Shown here in pieces: positions 7,031 through 16,128 of a stretch of DNA of 64,000 nt (its first letter is position 1; each line of letters starts with the position of its first letter). The position numbers and the translations under genes were made by a program. The notes beneath the pieces are model-generated. The model saw only the letters and a list, made by a program, of their open reading frames with translations. It did no database searches and was not told the origin of the DNA. The DNA is from Acidobacteriaceae bacterium (lineage in GTDB: Bacteria; Acidobacteriota; Terriglobia; Terriglobales; Acidobacteriaceae). The stretch lies in NCBI GenBank assembly GCA_035944135.1, contig DASZBM010000004.1, positions 62,001-126,000 of the forward strand, in the 5' to 3' direction.

Positions 7031-7122
7031 GTGGCTCGCAGAACGAGGCGTTGACAAGTGGGGATGGTGTGGCTAGGCTGTTCTGCCTCAGGCCCCAAAA
7101 CCATTTGATTGAGGAGAGCTCT

Positions 7123-7593
7123 ATGAAGAGAATCCTGTGTGTTGTGCCCGCGCTGGTGATGGCGGTTGTGGTTCCGTGCGCGATGGCGGCGCACACTCAT
7201 GCTCCTACGCCGAGCACGTGGGAGCTCAACGTTGGCGAGAGCGAGTGGGGCGGCGGCCCCGCGATGAAGTCGGACAGAATGGTCATACTGACCGACACGG
7301 ACAAGTGGCTGAAGTGGACGGACGTGACGGTGGATGGTGATGGGAAGACGATGAAGACGTCGTGGAGCGGGCCGCAGGATGGGACGATGAAGCCGATTGT
7401 GGGAATGGCGGGCGCGAAGGCGGGCTTCAAGACGGCGGATGATTCGTCGCACTGGGAGATGCCGGATGGATCGACGTCGGACTCGACCCTGGTGATGACG
7501 CCGGATAAGAAGAAGGTGACGATCACAGCGACGATCAAGAGAAAGGATGGCAAGGAGTATCACCAGGTGTATGTCTACGATCGCGTGAAGTGA
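7123..7593 (+). CDS. Small secreted protein of unknown function
   Basis: A 156-residue protein starting at ATG 7123 with GAGGAG about 6 nt upstream. The signal peptide is clear: MKRILCVVPALVMAVVVPCAMA. The mature part begins THAPTPSTWELNVGESEWGGGP and is rich in Thr, Asp and Lys with alternating strands (VTITATIKRKDG), suggesting a small beta-rich periplasmic domain. I recognise this style of protein from acidobacterial genomes but know no function. The coding end is duplicated: GATCGCGTGAAGTGAA occurs at 7579-7594 and again at 7597-7612, placing a second in-frame stop after the first. Confidence 0.75.
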   Translation: MKRILCVVPALVMAVVVPCAMAAHTHAPTPSTWELNVGESEWGGGPAMKSDRMVILTDTDKWLKWTDVTVDGDGKTMKTSWSGPQDGTMKPIVGMAGAKAGFKTADDSSHWEMPDGSTSDSTLVMTPDKKKVTITATIKRKDGKEYHQVYVYDRVK

Positions 7594-7630
7594 ACGGATC
7601 GCGTGAAGTGAATTTGTGTTGGTGAAACAG

Positions 7631-7668
7631 AAAGGCCCTGCGCGCATGGTGCGGCGGGGCCTTTTTTC
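7631..7668. terminator. Intrinsic terminator, possibly bidirectional
   Basis: A GC-rich stem (AGGCCCTGCGC with GCGGCGGGGCCT) is followed by six T. It lies between two convergent genes (ends at 7593 and 7685). The opposite strand also has an A/T flank. Confidence 0.8.
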
Positions 7669-7684
7669 GTGTGGAGTGGTGAGG

Positions 7685-8428
7685 TTAGGTCGTCTGCTGC
7701 GGCGCAGGTTCTTTCGGCCTGGGTAGCAATGCTTTCACGATGAGCCACGCGCCGAGCGAGATCAGCACGCCGCGAATCATCAGCATGGAGTTGAAGTTCC
7801 AGCCGAAGGCGGCGAAGGTGATGACGACGCCGACCATGTAGATTTCGCCGAAGAATCCCTGCAGCCAGTGCGGGCTTTTGCCAGCGGCTGCGACCTGCGG
7901 GGTGGGCGAAGGTAGAAAGCGCGGCACGGCCTTGCGGTATTGCACGTATGACTCGCCGAATTGCTGGGTGAGGAAAGGTTCTTCGGCGAGCGCGAGGCGC
8001 ACTTGAAGCAGCCAGATGAGCGCGACGCAGAAGATGGCCCCGCTGGGCGGCATAAGGATGGCGAGGCCGATGATGTGGAGGATTGTGCCTAGATAGAGCG
8101 GGTTGCGGGTGCGGCGATACGGGCCGTCGGCGAGCATGGCGTCGCCGTGCATCGCGCGCGACTGCACGATGCTGGCGCCGACGTAGGACGCGCCCCAGAT
8201 GCGCAGCCAGGCGCCGAGCGTGACGAGCACGATCGCGATGATGAGGATGAGATTGGTGGCGGCGACGAAGGACAGCAGGCCGGTGCGCGACAGCAAGGAC
8301 GACAGCACAAGCCACGTGCGGATGCGCGTCCAGCCGAGTGGCTCGCACCAGGGCGCCCAGAAGCCGAGGCAGATGATAACGGCGTGGAGAAGGAAGCGGA
8401 ACTTGTATTCGAACTTTGTTGCAGCCAT
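7685..8428 (-). CDS. Isoprenylcysteine carboxyl methyltransferase-like membrane protein
   Basis: A 247-residue integral membrane protein with about six hydrophobic segments. It has the ICMT/PEMT signature GPYRRTRNPLYLGTIL (near residue 105), followed by EEPFLTQQFGESYVQYR, where the conserved Glu and Tyr of the SAM-binding region lie. Bacterial relatives methylate small lipophilic or phospholipid substrates; the actual one is unknown. The start codon overlaps the stop of the upstream amidohydrolase (TGATG), so the two are translationally coupled. It is the last gene of a minus-strand run that starts with the GT39-like gene. Confidence 0.85.
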   Translation of the reverse strand: MAATKFEYKFRFLLHAVIICLGFWAPWCEPLGWTRIRTWLVLSSLLSRTGLLSFVAATNLILIIAIVLVTLGAWLRIWGASYVGASIVQSRAMHGDAMLADGPYRRTRNPLYLGTILHIIGLAILMPPSGAIFCVALIWLLQVRLALAEEPFLTQQFGESYVQYRKAVPRFLPSPTPQVAAAGKSPHWLQGFFGEIYMVGVVITFAAFGWNFNSMLMIRGVLISLGAWLIVKALLPRPKEPAPQQTT

Positions 8429-9813
8429 CAGAAACTATCTACTTTCATGTCATTGTCGTTTGCCGGCGCGGCGCGCTGTGCGACTGCGCTGAGCTTGTCG
8501 ACGCTGGCGGGCGCGGCTTCGTTTTTGTAGACGACGCCGGATTTCATCACGAAGCTCACATGCTGGAGCGTGCGGATGTCCTTGAGCGGATCGCCGCTGA
8601 CGGCAATCACGTCGGCCCACTTGCCGGGCTCGAGCGAGCCGACTTTGTCGGTCCAGCCCATCAGGTCGGCGGCATTCAGCGTCGTGGTCTTCAGAGCTTC
8701 GAGCGGCGTCATGCCGTACTGGTTCACGTAGACGTCAAGCTCGTGCGCGTTGAGACCATGCGGATAGACCGCGGCGTCTGTGCCCATCGCAACCTTCACA
8801 CCCATCTGGATCGCATGCTTGTGATTGGCCTTCATCGCCGCGCCGACGTCCTCCATCTTCTGCTGATAGAACGCGGGCAGCTTCATGTTCTCGCGCATCC
8901 AGTCGACGAGATACGCGGTCGGCACGAGGTACGTTCCATGCTTCTTCATCATCGCAATATCTTCGTCGTTGATGTAGCTGCCGTGCTCGATGGAGTCAAC
9001 GCCGGCTTCGCTGGCCCACAGGATCGCCTGCGATCCATGCGCATGGGCGGCGACCTTGCGGCCAAGACGGTGCGCGTCGGCGACGATGGCCTGCATCTCT
9101 TCGAGCGTGTACTGCGAGGCCTGCGGATCATCGCCCTTGGAGAGTACGCCGCCGCTGGCGCCGATCTTGATGAGGTCGGCACCGTACTTAATATTGTTGC
9201 GGACCATGTGCTGCACGGCGGGGATCCCGTCGGCGACGCCCTCGGCCTGCCAGTGATACTGCTCGGGGAGCAGGTTCTCATCCATGTGCCCCCCGGTGAT
9301 GCCTAGCGGCGGACCGCTCACCTGCATGTGCGGTCCGGGAATGTGCCCCGCGTTGATCTCATCGCGCAGCGCGACGTCGGTCCACCCGCTTGCGCCGACA
9401 TTGCGTACGGTGGTGAAGCCTGCTTCGAGCGTGGTCTTCGCGTTCTCCACGCCGATGATCGCTTCCTTGCCGGGCGTCATCGACAGCTCGAAATAAGGGT
9501 CGAAGTCGGTGGCCATCGTCAGGTGCGTATGCACGTCGATCATCCCTGGCAGCACGGTGTACTGCGCGAGGTCGACGACGCGATCACCGGGCTTCGCGGG
9601 TGTGTCGGAGTTTTTCGCGAGGCCAACGATCTTGTCGCCCTGCACGATGACGGTCTCGTCGGGCAGTTCGTTGCCGGTGTGCACATCGATGACGTGCCCG
9701 GCACGAATCAGCGTACGGCCGGCGGTCGGCTGGAAACTCGGCTGCGCCCCGTTCTGCGCACCCGCGCTCGCTGCAAACAGCAGAAGCCCGCACCACAGAA
9801 CACGTCTGCGCAT
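8428..9813 (-). CDS. Secreted metal-dependent amidohydrolase (prolidase/imidazolonepropionase-like)
   Basis: A 461-residue protein with a signal peptide (residues 1-20, ending SAGAQ). The amidohydrolase metal sites are visible in order: HTH at 95-97 in MIDVHTHL, the Lys in DLIKIGASGG, HAHG, SIEHGSYI and the Asp in VAMGTDAA. The C-terminal beta-sandwich returns with GSLEPGKWADVIAV. Relatives of this subgroup cleave Xaa-Pro or Xaa-Arg/Lys dipeptides or cyclic amides in the periplasm; the substrate is not readable here. It lies 32 bp after the GT39-like gene and overlaps the methyltransferase start, so an operon is likely. Confidence 0.88.
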   Translation of the reverse strand: MRRRVLWCGLLLFAASAGAQNGAQPSFQPTAGRTLIRAGHVIDVHTGNELPDETVIVQGDKIVGLAKNSDTPAKPGDRVVDLAQYTVLPGMIDVHTHLTMATDFDPYFELSMTPGKEAIIGVENAKTTLEAGFTTVRNVGASGWTDVALRDEINAGHIPGPHMQVSGPPLGITGGHMDENLLPEQYHWQAEGVADGIPAVQHMVRNNIKYGADLIKIGASGGVLSKGDDPQASQYTLEEMQAIVADAHRLGRKVAAHAHGSQAILWASEAGVDSIEHGSYINDEDIAMMKKHGTYLVPTAYLVDWMRENMKLPAFYQQKMEDVGAAMKANHKHAIQMGVKVAMGTDAAVYPHGLNAHELDVYVNQYGMTPLEALKTTTLNAADLMGWTDKVGSLEPGKWADVIAVSGDPLKDIRTLQHVSFVMKSGVVYKNEAAPASVDKLSAVAQRAAPANDNDMKVDSF

Positions 9814-9845
9814 CGACTCACCTCATTCGTTAAGTTGTCACTAGT

Positions 9846-11912
9846 CTAGCGATTCGGCTGGTTGCTGACGATCTCTTTTCCGCCGCCCTTCGCAATCACG
9901 TATACCGGCCCGTTCACCTGCGGAAGCTGGTTCGGCGGATCGGTCAGCGACTGCCAGAGGAAGATTCGCTGCGAGCCGGACCATTTTTCCGCAAAGGTCT
10001 CGGGCGTCTCAAAGATCTTTGGCGCGTCCGGGAAGAAGCTTCCGTACCAGAGGTTCGAGCTGCGGCCTTCGAGGATGTGGATGTCGGCGCGGTGCAGATA
10101 GAAGCCCAGCGTCGAGCCCGATTCATATTCGCCGTGAATGGCGACCATATCCTGCGGGCGCACCTGCGGAGCGATTTTCTCCGCGAGCTGCGCGGAACTG
10201 ATCACCGGCGCGAAGATCACGAGACCCATGTGCGCGGCCAGCAAAAACCCGAAGGCACCCGCGGCCATCGCGCAGTTTGCGTGGACTGGGCGTGCACGCT
10301 TGCGCAGCAGCAACGATGCCAGAGGACCGCCGACCAGACTGAGTGCAGCGATGATGAGCGGCAGGCGAAACAAGCCCAGAGCGTCCGCATTCAGGTCGAG
10401 GAAGTGGCCCATGCTCATCGCGTAGTCGCCGGGGTGCTCACTGAGCAGCGATGCGAGATCGACATTTCCTCTCGGCGTATGCGCATGCAGCAACACACCG
10501 GCCGCGGCAACCGCAAACAGCAAACCGAGGATCAGAAGAACCTCTGTCGCGTGAATCGCCGCCTGCCCTGCCTTGATCATTCCGAGTCCCTCATCAGGGC
10601 GCAGGCCCATCGTGAGAATCACGGTCTTGGAGGGGTCCTTCTTTGAGCGGCGCGGCTTGAAGTGATCCACCCACGCGAGCCAGCCTGCGCCGAGCACGGC
10701 CATGGCGGGGAACGCGGGCAGGACGTAGTACTCCTGCCGGGTGGACAACAAAAAGAACAGGAGAACAAATGCGGCCCACACGACGAGTAACAGGCGCGCG
10801 CGCATCTTCAGCGGAAGATCGTGCCGGCGGAACTGGCCGCGCCATTTCTCGGAACGCACGGGCAGCGCCCAGCCGGCGGCTTTAAATCCGAACGCGGACC
10901 ACGGCATCATCCACACCAGGCACAGGCCCCAGAAGAGCAGCAACGGGACGGTGTCGTAGTCGTGCGGCACGCGCAGATTCAGATACCGCAGCACGTGCTC
11001 GTTCATGAAGTAGAACCAGAACCAGCCGCGCACGTTGCCGTCGGTGGGCAGCGGCACCTGCCAATGCCCGTGTGCGAAATGGAATGGCGTTGGATGACCC
11101 TGGGTCGGATTCGCCAGGCCCGCGAGCACATGCCACGGCGCAGCGATCACGAGGAATACGAGGAGCGAACTCCACGGATGCAGCTCTCTGGACCGCGTGC
11201 AGGCTCGCTTCCATCCGCGCGTCAACAGCAAATAGATGACGACAGTGGCGACCGGAAACACTACGCCGATCAGGCCCTTGGTCAGCACATTCAGAGCGCA
11301 GCTTGCGGCGAAGCCCCAGCAATACCAACGCAGCGCACGCTCACCGGCCGAATGCGCGGGCCACGCGTCCAACTGTTCTGTGCACCAGAAGCACCACAGT
11401 GCGAGTGTGATCCAGAGACACACCATCGCATCCGGAATCGTGATGCGCGTGAAGATGAAGATTCCGAAGCTCGAGAGCAGAATCAGCGCGGCGTAAAGCC
11501 CCGCGTTTGCAGAGCGAAACATCCATCGGGCGAAGCTCTCGCAGAGCAGCGCGAGCGCGAGCACGGCAAAGGCCAGCGGAAGCCTGACGGCAATCGTCGA
11601 AGCAACTGCGCCGGTCAGGCCGAGCGCGCCGAATATTTTCAGACAGGCCGCCATCGACCAGTAGAGCAGCGGCGCCTTCTCGAGATAGCGAATGCCATTC
11701 GCATAGAGCGTCACGTAATCGTGGCGCAGCAGCATCTCTCGCGCCACTTCGGAGTGCACGGAGTCGGCGTCGTCCAGCAGCGGCGGCCGCAGCAGCGCGA
11801 AGCTCGCATAAAACGCCGCCCATAGCAGCACGATCCACAGCAGCGTCCCGCGCGCGCGCTTCGGTGCGGTCAGTGCCTGCTCGTTTGTCTTTGCTTCAAC
11901 TGCATCAGCCAC
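9846..11912 (-). CDS. GT39-type polyprenyl-phosphate glycosyltransferase (ArnT-like)
   Basis: A 688-residue polytopic membrane protein. After a first transmembrane helix it has LLDDADSVHSEVAREML, where the acidic pair matches the catalytic Asp of PMT/ArnT glycosyltransferases facing the periplasm. A conserved YLEKAPLLYW motif follows, then about ten to twelve further hydrophobic segments and a soluble C-terminal part. Such enzymes move a sugar from undecaprenyl or dolichyl phosphate to lipid A, glycans or proteins. It heads the minus-strand group with the amidohydrolase and methyltransferase. The acceptor is unknown. Confidence 0.85.
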   Translation of the reverse strand: MADAVEAKTNEQALTAPKRARGTLLWIVLLWAAFYASFALLRPPLLDDADSVHSEVAREMLLRHDYVTLYANGIRYLEKAPLLYWSMAACLKIFGALGLTGAVASTIAVRLPLAFAVLALALLCESFARWMFRSANAGLYAALILLSSFGIFIFTRITIPDAMVCLWITLALWCFWCTEQLDAWPAHSAGERALRWYCWGFAASCALNVLTKGLIGVVFPVATVVIYLLLTRGWKRACTRSRELHPWSSLLVFLVIAAPWHVLAGLANPTQGHPTPFHFAHGHWQVPLPTDGNVRGWFWFYFMNEHVLRYLNLRVPHDYDTVPLLLFWGLCLVWMMPWSAFGFKAAGWALPVRSEKWRGQFRRHDLPLKMRARLLLVVWAAFVLLFFLLSTRQEYYVLPAFPAMAVLGAGWLAWVDHFKPRRSKKDPSKTVILTMGLRPDEGLGMIKAGQAAIHATEVLLILGLLFAVAAAGVLLHAHTPRGNVDLASLLSEHPGDYAMSMGHFLDLNADALGLFRLPLIIAALSLVGGPLASLLLRKRARPVHANCAMAAGAFGFLLAAHMGLVIFAPVISSAQLAEKIAPQVRPQDMVAIHGEYESGSTLGFYLHRADIHILEGRSSNLWYGSFFPDAPKIFETPETFAEKWSGSQRIFLWQSLTDPPNQLPQVNGPVYVIAKGGGKEIVSNQPNR

Positions 11913-11922
11913 AGTTCAAGTC

Positions 11923-12040
11923 TAGAGGGTAGAGGGTAGAGGGTAGAGGGTAGAGAAAACAGAGTGTAGAGGGTAAGGGGTAGGGGCAGAAGGCAAGAAT
12001 CGACTCTCTACTCTCTACTCTCTACCCTCTGTTCTCTCAT
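11923..12040. repeat. AGAGGGT heptamer array with inverted CTCTCTA array
   Basis: About four AGAGGGT units (11923-11950) are followed by degenerate copies. About three CTCTCTA units then lie in the opposite orientation (12004-12030). The two halves could form a long imperfect hairpin between the divergent GT39-like and Rieske genes. There is no T-run. Confidence 0.75.
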
Positions 12041-12056
12041 CCCGTACACTCAACCC

Positions 12057-13208
12057 GTGCCCTCGATGCGTCCCATTGCCGCCGGCCGCGCGCCTGAGCT
12101 TGTGCAGCTTGATGCTGCCGCGAAGCCCGGTCCGCCAGCGGAGTTCATCTACGACGACTGGTATCCCGCGCTGCGCACGGACACGCTGCGCGAGCCACGC
12201 ACGACCACGCTGCTGAACATTCCGCTGCTGGTCGGGCGCAAGCGCGACGGCGCGCTGTTTGCGCTGCGCGATTTGTGCCCGCACCGCGGCATTCCGCTGT
12301 CTGCGGGATGGTTCGATGGCGAGACCGTCCAGTGCAAATACCACGGCTGGCGGTTCGAGCCCTGCACGGGCCAGTGCGAAGAGATCCCCTCGCTGACATC
12401 GCACGACGGGCTCGAGCCAACAAAGATTTTCGCCAACGCGTTTCCGGTGGTCGAGCGCGACGGCTACGCCTGGGTCTATATTCCTGCACCCGGCGCTGGA
12501 CGCATAACCGCGGCCGATGCATCGCTGCCGCCGATCCCGGATCTGCCGAAGTTCACGAAGCGCTTCCGCACGTCACACCTGTCGGCGGATCTTCCCTGCA
12601 ACGTAGACCACGGGATCATTGGCCTGATGGATCCTGCGCACGGGCCGTTTGTGCATCGCGCGTGGTGGTGGCGCTCGGCGGCGAGCATCCACGAGAAGAC
12701 CAAGCGCTTTGAGCCGATCATTACGGATGGCGATCACGACGGCTTCCGGATGTCGCCGCACGCGCCGAGCTCGAACTCCGCGCCATACAAACTACTCGGG
12801 CGGCCGGTAACGACGATCGACTTCACGCTGCCCAACCGCCGCACCGAGACCATCGTCGCCGAGAATCCGCGCGACAAATCCAAGGCTCCGCGCTGGTTTT
12901 CGTCGCTGACGACGGTCACGCCGATCACGCCGTCCACCTGCCGGATCGACGTCGTCGCCGCCTGGAACATCGGCTACTATATTCCCTTCGTTACCTCGCT
13001 GGTGCGCTTCTTCGGCGCGCGTTTTGTGGAGCAAGACCAACAGACGATGGTGGAGCAGGCGCGCGGCTTGCGGTCGAACCCAGGGCTGATGCTGATCGAC
13101 GACGCGGACAAGCCGGCCAAGTGGTACTTCGCGCTGAAGCAACGACGGCTGACCGGCGCGGGCGCGCATCCGCTCGATGGACCGATCGAATTGCACTGGC
13201 GCAGCTAA
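12057..13208 (+). CDS. Rieske non-heme iron oxygenase, alpha-subunit type
   Basis: A 383-residue protein. The N-terminal Rieske [2Fe-2S] domain has LCPHRG (Cys74, His76) and CKYHGW (Cys93, His96). The catalytic domain has LMDPAHGPFVHR, the D-x2-H-x4-H pattern for mononuclear Fe(II). The length fits aromatic-ring hydroxylating oxygenases and sterol/VanA-like O-demethylases. No reductase or ferredoxin gene lies beside it. The GTG at 12057 starts the frame; an ATG at 12066 is an equally good alternative. The substrate is unknown. Confidence 0.87.
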   Translation: MPSMRPIAAGRAPELVQLDAAAKPGPPAEFIYDDWYPALRTDTLREPRTTTLLNIPLLVGRKRDGALFALRDLCPHRGIPLSAGWFDGETVQCKYHGWRFEPCTGQCEEIPSLTSHDGLEPTKIFANAFPVVERDGYAWVYIPAPGAGRITAADASLPPIPDLPKFTKRFRTSHLSADLPCNVDHGIIGLMDPAHGPFVHRAWWWRSAASIHEKTKRFEPIITDGDHDGFRMSPHAPSSNSAPYKLLGRPVTTIDFTLPNRRTETIVAENPRDKSKAPRWFSSLTTVTPITPSTCRIDVVAAWNIGYYIPFVTSLVRFFGARFVEQDQQTMVEQARGLRSNPGLMLIDDADKPAKWYFALKQRRLTGAGAHPLDGPIELHWRS

Positions 13209-13330
13209 CGCGCAGAAAAGATTCCTTCGCCCGGCGACTGAACATCGCCTATAAAAATTTCTCTGGCATCGCGACATTCCGGCGGTACCCTTGTGCGCAA
13301 TCAGCACGAACCCACGCCCCGGGTGCCAAA

Positions 13331-15922
13331 ATGATCCTCCGCCGAGCCCTCCCGCTTCTCCTTTGCGCTCTGGTCGCAATCCTCGTCACCGGCTGCGGCG
13401 CGACCCCGAATTTATCGCACCCTACCCCTGTCGGCGGACAGCGGAGCGGCATCGTGCACGGCGGCCAGCAGCCTGTCGCGGGCGCGAGCATCCAGCTCTA
13501 TGCGGTCGGCACCACCGGCAACGGTTCCGCGGCGACGCCGTTGCTCACCTCGACCGTCACGTCGGACGCGAGCGGCAGCTTCACGATCACGGGTCTTTAC
13601 TCGTGCACGGGCGCCACGCAGGTGTACATCGTCGCGACGGGCGGCAACCCCGGCGTCTCCACCGCGAACCCCGACATCGCCCTGATGGCTGCTATCGGCT
13701 CCTGCTCCAGCCTCGCATCCTCCACCTTCATCAACATCAACGAGCTCACCACCGTCGCCGCGGTCGCCACGCTCGCGCCGTACATGCAATCCGCAACGAA
13801 CGTCGGCGCCTCTGGCCCCGATAACCAGCTGTTCTACGACTTCATCCTCGCCAACCAGTTCGTTGACATCGCCACCGGTACATCACCCGGCGCCAGCGCC
13901 CCCTCCGGCTACATCGTCCCGACCGCAGAGCTCAACACCCTCGCCGACATCCTCTCCGCCTGCATCAACTCCACCGGCGGCACTGCCGGCGATGGCTCGC
14001 TCTGCGGTCAGCTCTTCTCCCTCGCCACCGTCAGCCCCAACCCCGCGCCCACCAATACCATCTCCGCGCTCATCAACATCATCGACAATCCCACGCAGAA
14101 TGTAAGTTCGCTCTACTCCCTCGTTCCACCCACCCCGCCCTTCCAGCCCACGCTCACCTCGGCGCCGTCCACCTTCCAGATGGCCCTCACGCCTCCCGCC
14201 GGCGGCACCGTTCTCCAGGTCACGCCAACCTCTGCGACCTTCCCCGCCACCGTCGTCGGCTCCTCCTTCACGTCCCCGGCCGAAAGCTTCACCCTCACCA
14301 ACAACAGCTCCCAAAGGATCACCGTGAGCTCCGTCTCTGTTACCGGCGCCTCCGGTGCCACCTTCAACCCTTCGCAAGATTGCGGCGGCGCGCTCGACCC
14401 CGGCGGAAGCTGCTCCTTTACCGTCACGGCGACACCCACAGAGGTCGGGCCCGACTCCGGCACACTCAACATCAACTCCTCTGTATCCCTCACGGCTCTG
14501 ACCGTCCCGCTCTCCATCACCGGCCTGGCGCCCGGCAACAGCACCGCAACCCTCTCCCCCAGCTCCACCACCTTCAACATCTGGGGAGCCAACGCGGACT
14601 TCATCCTGGCCAACACTGGCAGCACGGTGTTGAACGTCGGCTATCTCGGCGCTAACAACACCGGCACCCAGCAGAATGGGTACAGCTACACGCTTTCCAG
14701 CGACAACTGCACTGCTCCCATTCCCGCCGGATCCTCCTGCACCTTCGGCCTTCAGAACCAGCTCACCGCAGCCTGGTCCAGTTACCAGAATCTGCCCTCC
14801 GGAGTCACCGGCCAAGCCTATGTTCACGACGACACCTACGCCGATGGCGGATTCCAGACAGCCAGGATAGTCACGAACACCGGCTCGATCCTCCTCCAGA
14901 ACAACGTGGTGAACGGCACCGTCTCCTTCCCGCCGAACCAGGTCGGCTACAGCCAGACCGCCGCCATCGAGCTCGCGAATGTCAGCACCCAGATCGTCGG
15001 CGGCAATCCCGCTACCGTAGTCAGCGGCTCGCCCGCCGCGTCTCTCACCATCGGCGGCGCCAACCCCGGCGACTTCTCCGTCTCCGCCGTCACCACCTCC
15101 GTCAGCCCTAATCCATCCACGTCCTGCCCCGGGGGCACCTCCGTCTGCAACATCACCGTCACCTTCGACCCCACCGCCGCCGGCACCCGCACCGCCAAGC
15201 TCTCGCTCGACTCCGGCGGCTCCTCCACCGGTCAGTACATCCTCCTCACCGGAACCGCGGTCGGCTCCGGCCCGTCCTTTGCTACCAGCCCCGCGGCGTC
15301 CAGCGGCCTTTCCATCACCAGCTTCCTTCCCGTCAACACTGATCCCAAGGTCATCAGTAACGACACCGTCGTGGTCACCAACACCGGAACGACCACTCTC
15401 ACCCTTACGGCGGTCTTCACCGGGGGCGAGCCCTCCCGCTTCGTCGCTGACGTAAGCCAATGCCGCTCCGTGGCCCCGCAGGCTACCTGCACCGTCACCG
15501 TGACCCCCTCGTCCTTGTTGCTGGGCAGCTACGGCGCCACCCTCGTCCTGGCCGACGCCGCCTCTTCGGCCTCCGCCACACTCGGTGTCAGCAGCCGAAC
15601 CTCGAACTGGATACCCACCGCCTCGCTGCCCTCTGTCTACACATTCCCCTCCCAGGCCGTAAACACCACCAGCGCCCCCGTGTCCTTCACCGTGTCCGAT
15701 CCGAACGGCTACCCCATCGGCGATCCAATCACCCTTTCCCTTCCCGCCAACAGCAATTTCACCCTGCCCGTCGGCACCTGCCCAGCCGGCCCACAGGTCT
15801 GCACGCTCTCGGTCGCCTTTTCGCCCCACACCACCGGCGCCATCCAGGAGAATCTCCTCATCACGGACTCTGTAACCGGAGCCAGCTCCATGGTCACGCT
15901 CAAGGGAACCGCCACGCCTTAG
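13331..15922 (+). CDS. Large lipoprotein with choice-of-anchor/ASPM-SPD-2-Hydin repeats
   Basis: An 863-residue exported protein. The ATG at 13331 gives a lipoprotein signal MILRRALPLLLCALVAILVT ending in a Cys at residue 22 (TGCGA). After a carboxypeptidase-regulatory-like region (about 40-130) come repeated Ig-like units with the pattern LTNNSSQRITVSSVSVTG, CGGALDPGGSCSFTVTATP and GTLNINSS, typical of ASPM/SPD-2/Hydin or choice-of-anchor D domains. These are usually surface or adhesion-type scaffolds. The residues are overwhelmingly Ser, Thr, Gly, Ala and Asn. A long antisense open frame across it is a codon-bias artefact. Confidence 0.8.
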   Translation: MILRRALPLLLCALVAILVTGCGATPNLSHPTPVGGQRSGIVHGGQQPVAGASIQLYAVGTTGNGSAATPLLTSTVTSDASGSFTITGLYSCTGATQVYIVATGGNPGVSTANPDIALMAAIGSCSSLASSTFININELTTVAAVATLAPYMQSATNVGASGPDNQLFYDFILANQFVDIATGTSPGASAPSGYIVPTAELNTLADILSACINSTGGTAGDGSLCGQLFSLATVSPNPAPTNTISALINIIDNPTQNVSSLYSLVPPTPPFQPTLTSAPSTFQMALTPPAGGTVLQVTPTSATFPATVVGSSFTSPAESFTLTNNSSQRITVSSVSVTGASGATFNPSQDCGGALDPGGSCSFTVTATPTEVGPDSGTLNINSSVSLTALTVPLSITGLAPGNSTATLSPSSTTFNIWGANADFILANTGSTVLNVGYLGANNTGTQQNGYSYTLSSDNCTAPIPAGSSCTFGLQNQLTAAWSSYQNLPSGVTGQAYVHDDTYADGGFQTARIVTNTGSILLQNNVVNGTVSFPPNQVGYSQTAAIELANVSTQIVGGNPATVVSGSPAASLTIGGANPGDFSVSAVTTSVSPNPSTSCPGGTSVCNITVTFDPTAAGTRTAKLSLDSGGSSTGQYILLTGTAVGSGPSFATSPAASSGLSITSFLPVNTDPKVISNDTVVVTNTGTTTLTLTAVFTGGEPSRFVADVSQCRSVAPQATCTVTVTPSSLLLGSYGATLVLADAASSASATLGVSSRTSNWIPTASLPSVYTFPSQAVNTTSAPVSFTVSDPNGYPIGDPITLSLPANSNFTLPVGTCPAGPQVCTLSVAFSPHTTGAIQENLLITDSVTGASSMVTLKGTATP

Positions 15923-16023
15923 AACCTGAATCCTTCTCACGCACACCCGCTTGACAAAATCGGCCTCCGGGACGGGCGCCCAAATTCAGGACCCGCCTTC
16001 CTTGTGCCCGGGCCCGCAGAGTA

Positions 16024-16035
16024 AGGTCCGGACCT
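16024..16035. promoter_or_regulatory. 12-bp perfect palindrome upstream of the CHAD gene
   Basis: AGGTCCGGACCT lies about 100 bp upstream of the CHAD start and 17 bp before a second perfect palindrome. A regulatory role is only inferred. Confidence 0.35.
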
Positions 16036-16052
16036 AAGCCCAGGTTTATGAG

Positions 16053-16068
16053 TATTTTGCGCAAAATA
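16053..16068. promoter_or_regulatory. 16-bp perfect palindrome, operator candidate for CHAD-nadD-rsfS
   Basis: TATTTTGCGCAAAATA lies 60 bp before the CHAD ATG. It shares the core ATTTTGNGCAAAAT with 40639-40654, upstream of the PNGase A-like gene. A GGGAGGG/CCCTCCC hairpin follows at about 16071-16090. Confidence 0.5.
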
Positions 16069-16128
16069 AGGGGGAGGGGGGGTACCCTCCCATTCCCAAC
16101 TCAAACTCCTCGGCGCATCATAAGTACC

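Noticed and set aside
13883-15946. Long minus-strand open frame (687 codons) opposite the repeat lipoprotein
   Set aside because: It is Gly/Glu/Arg/Val-rich with no domain. It mirrors the codon bias of a Ser/Thr/Ala/Pro-rich gene whose plus-strand frame has a signal peptide and clear repeats.
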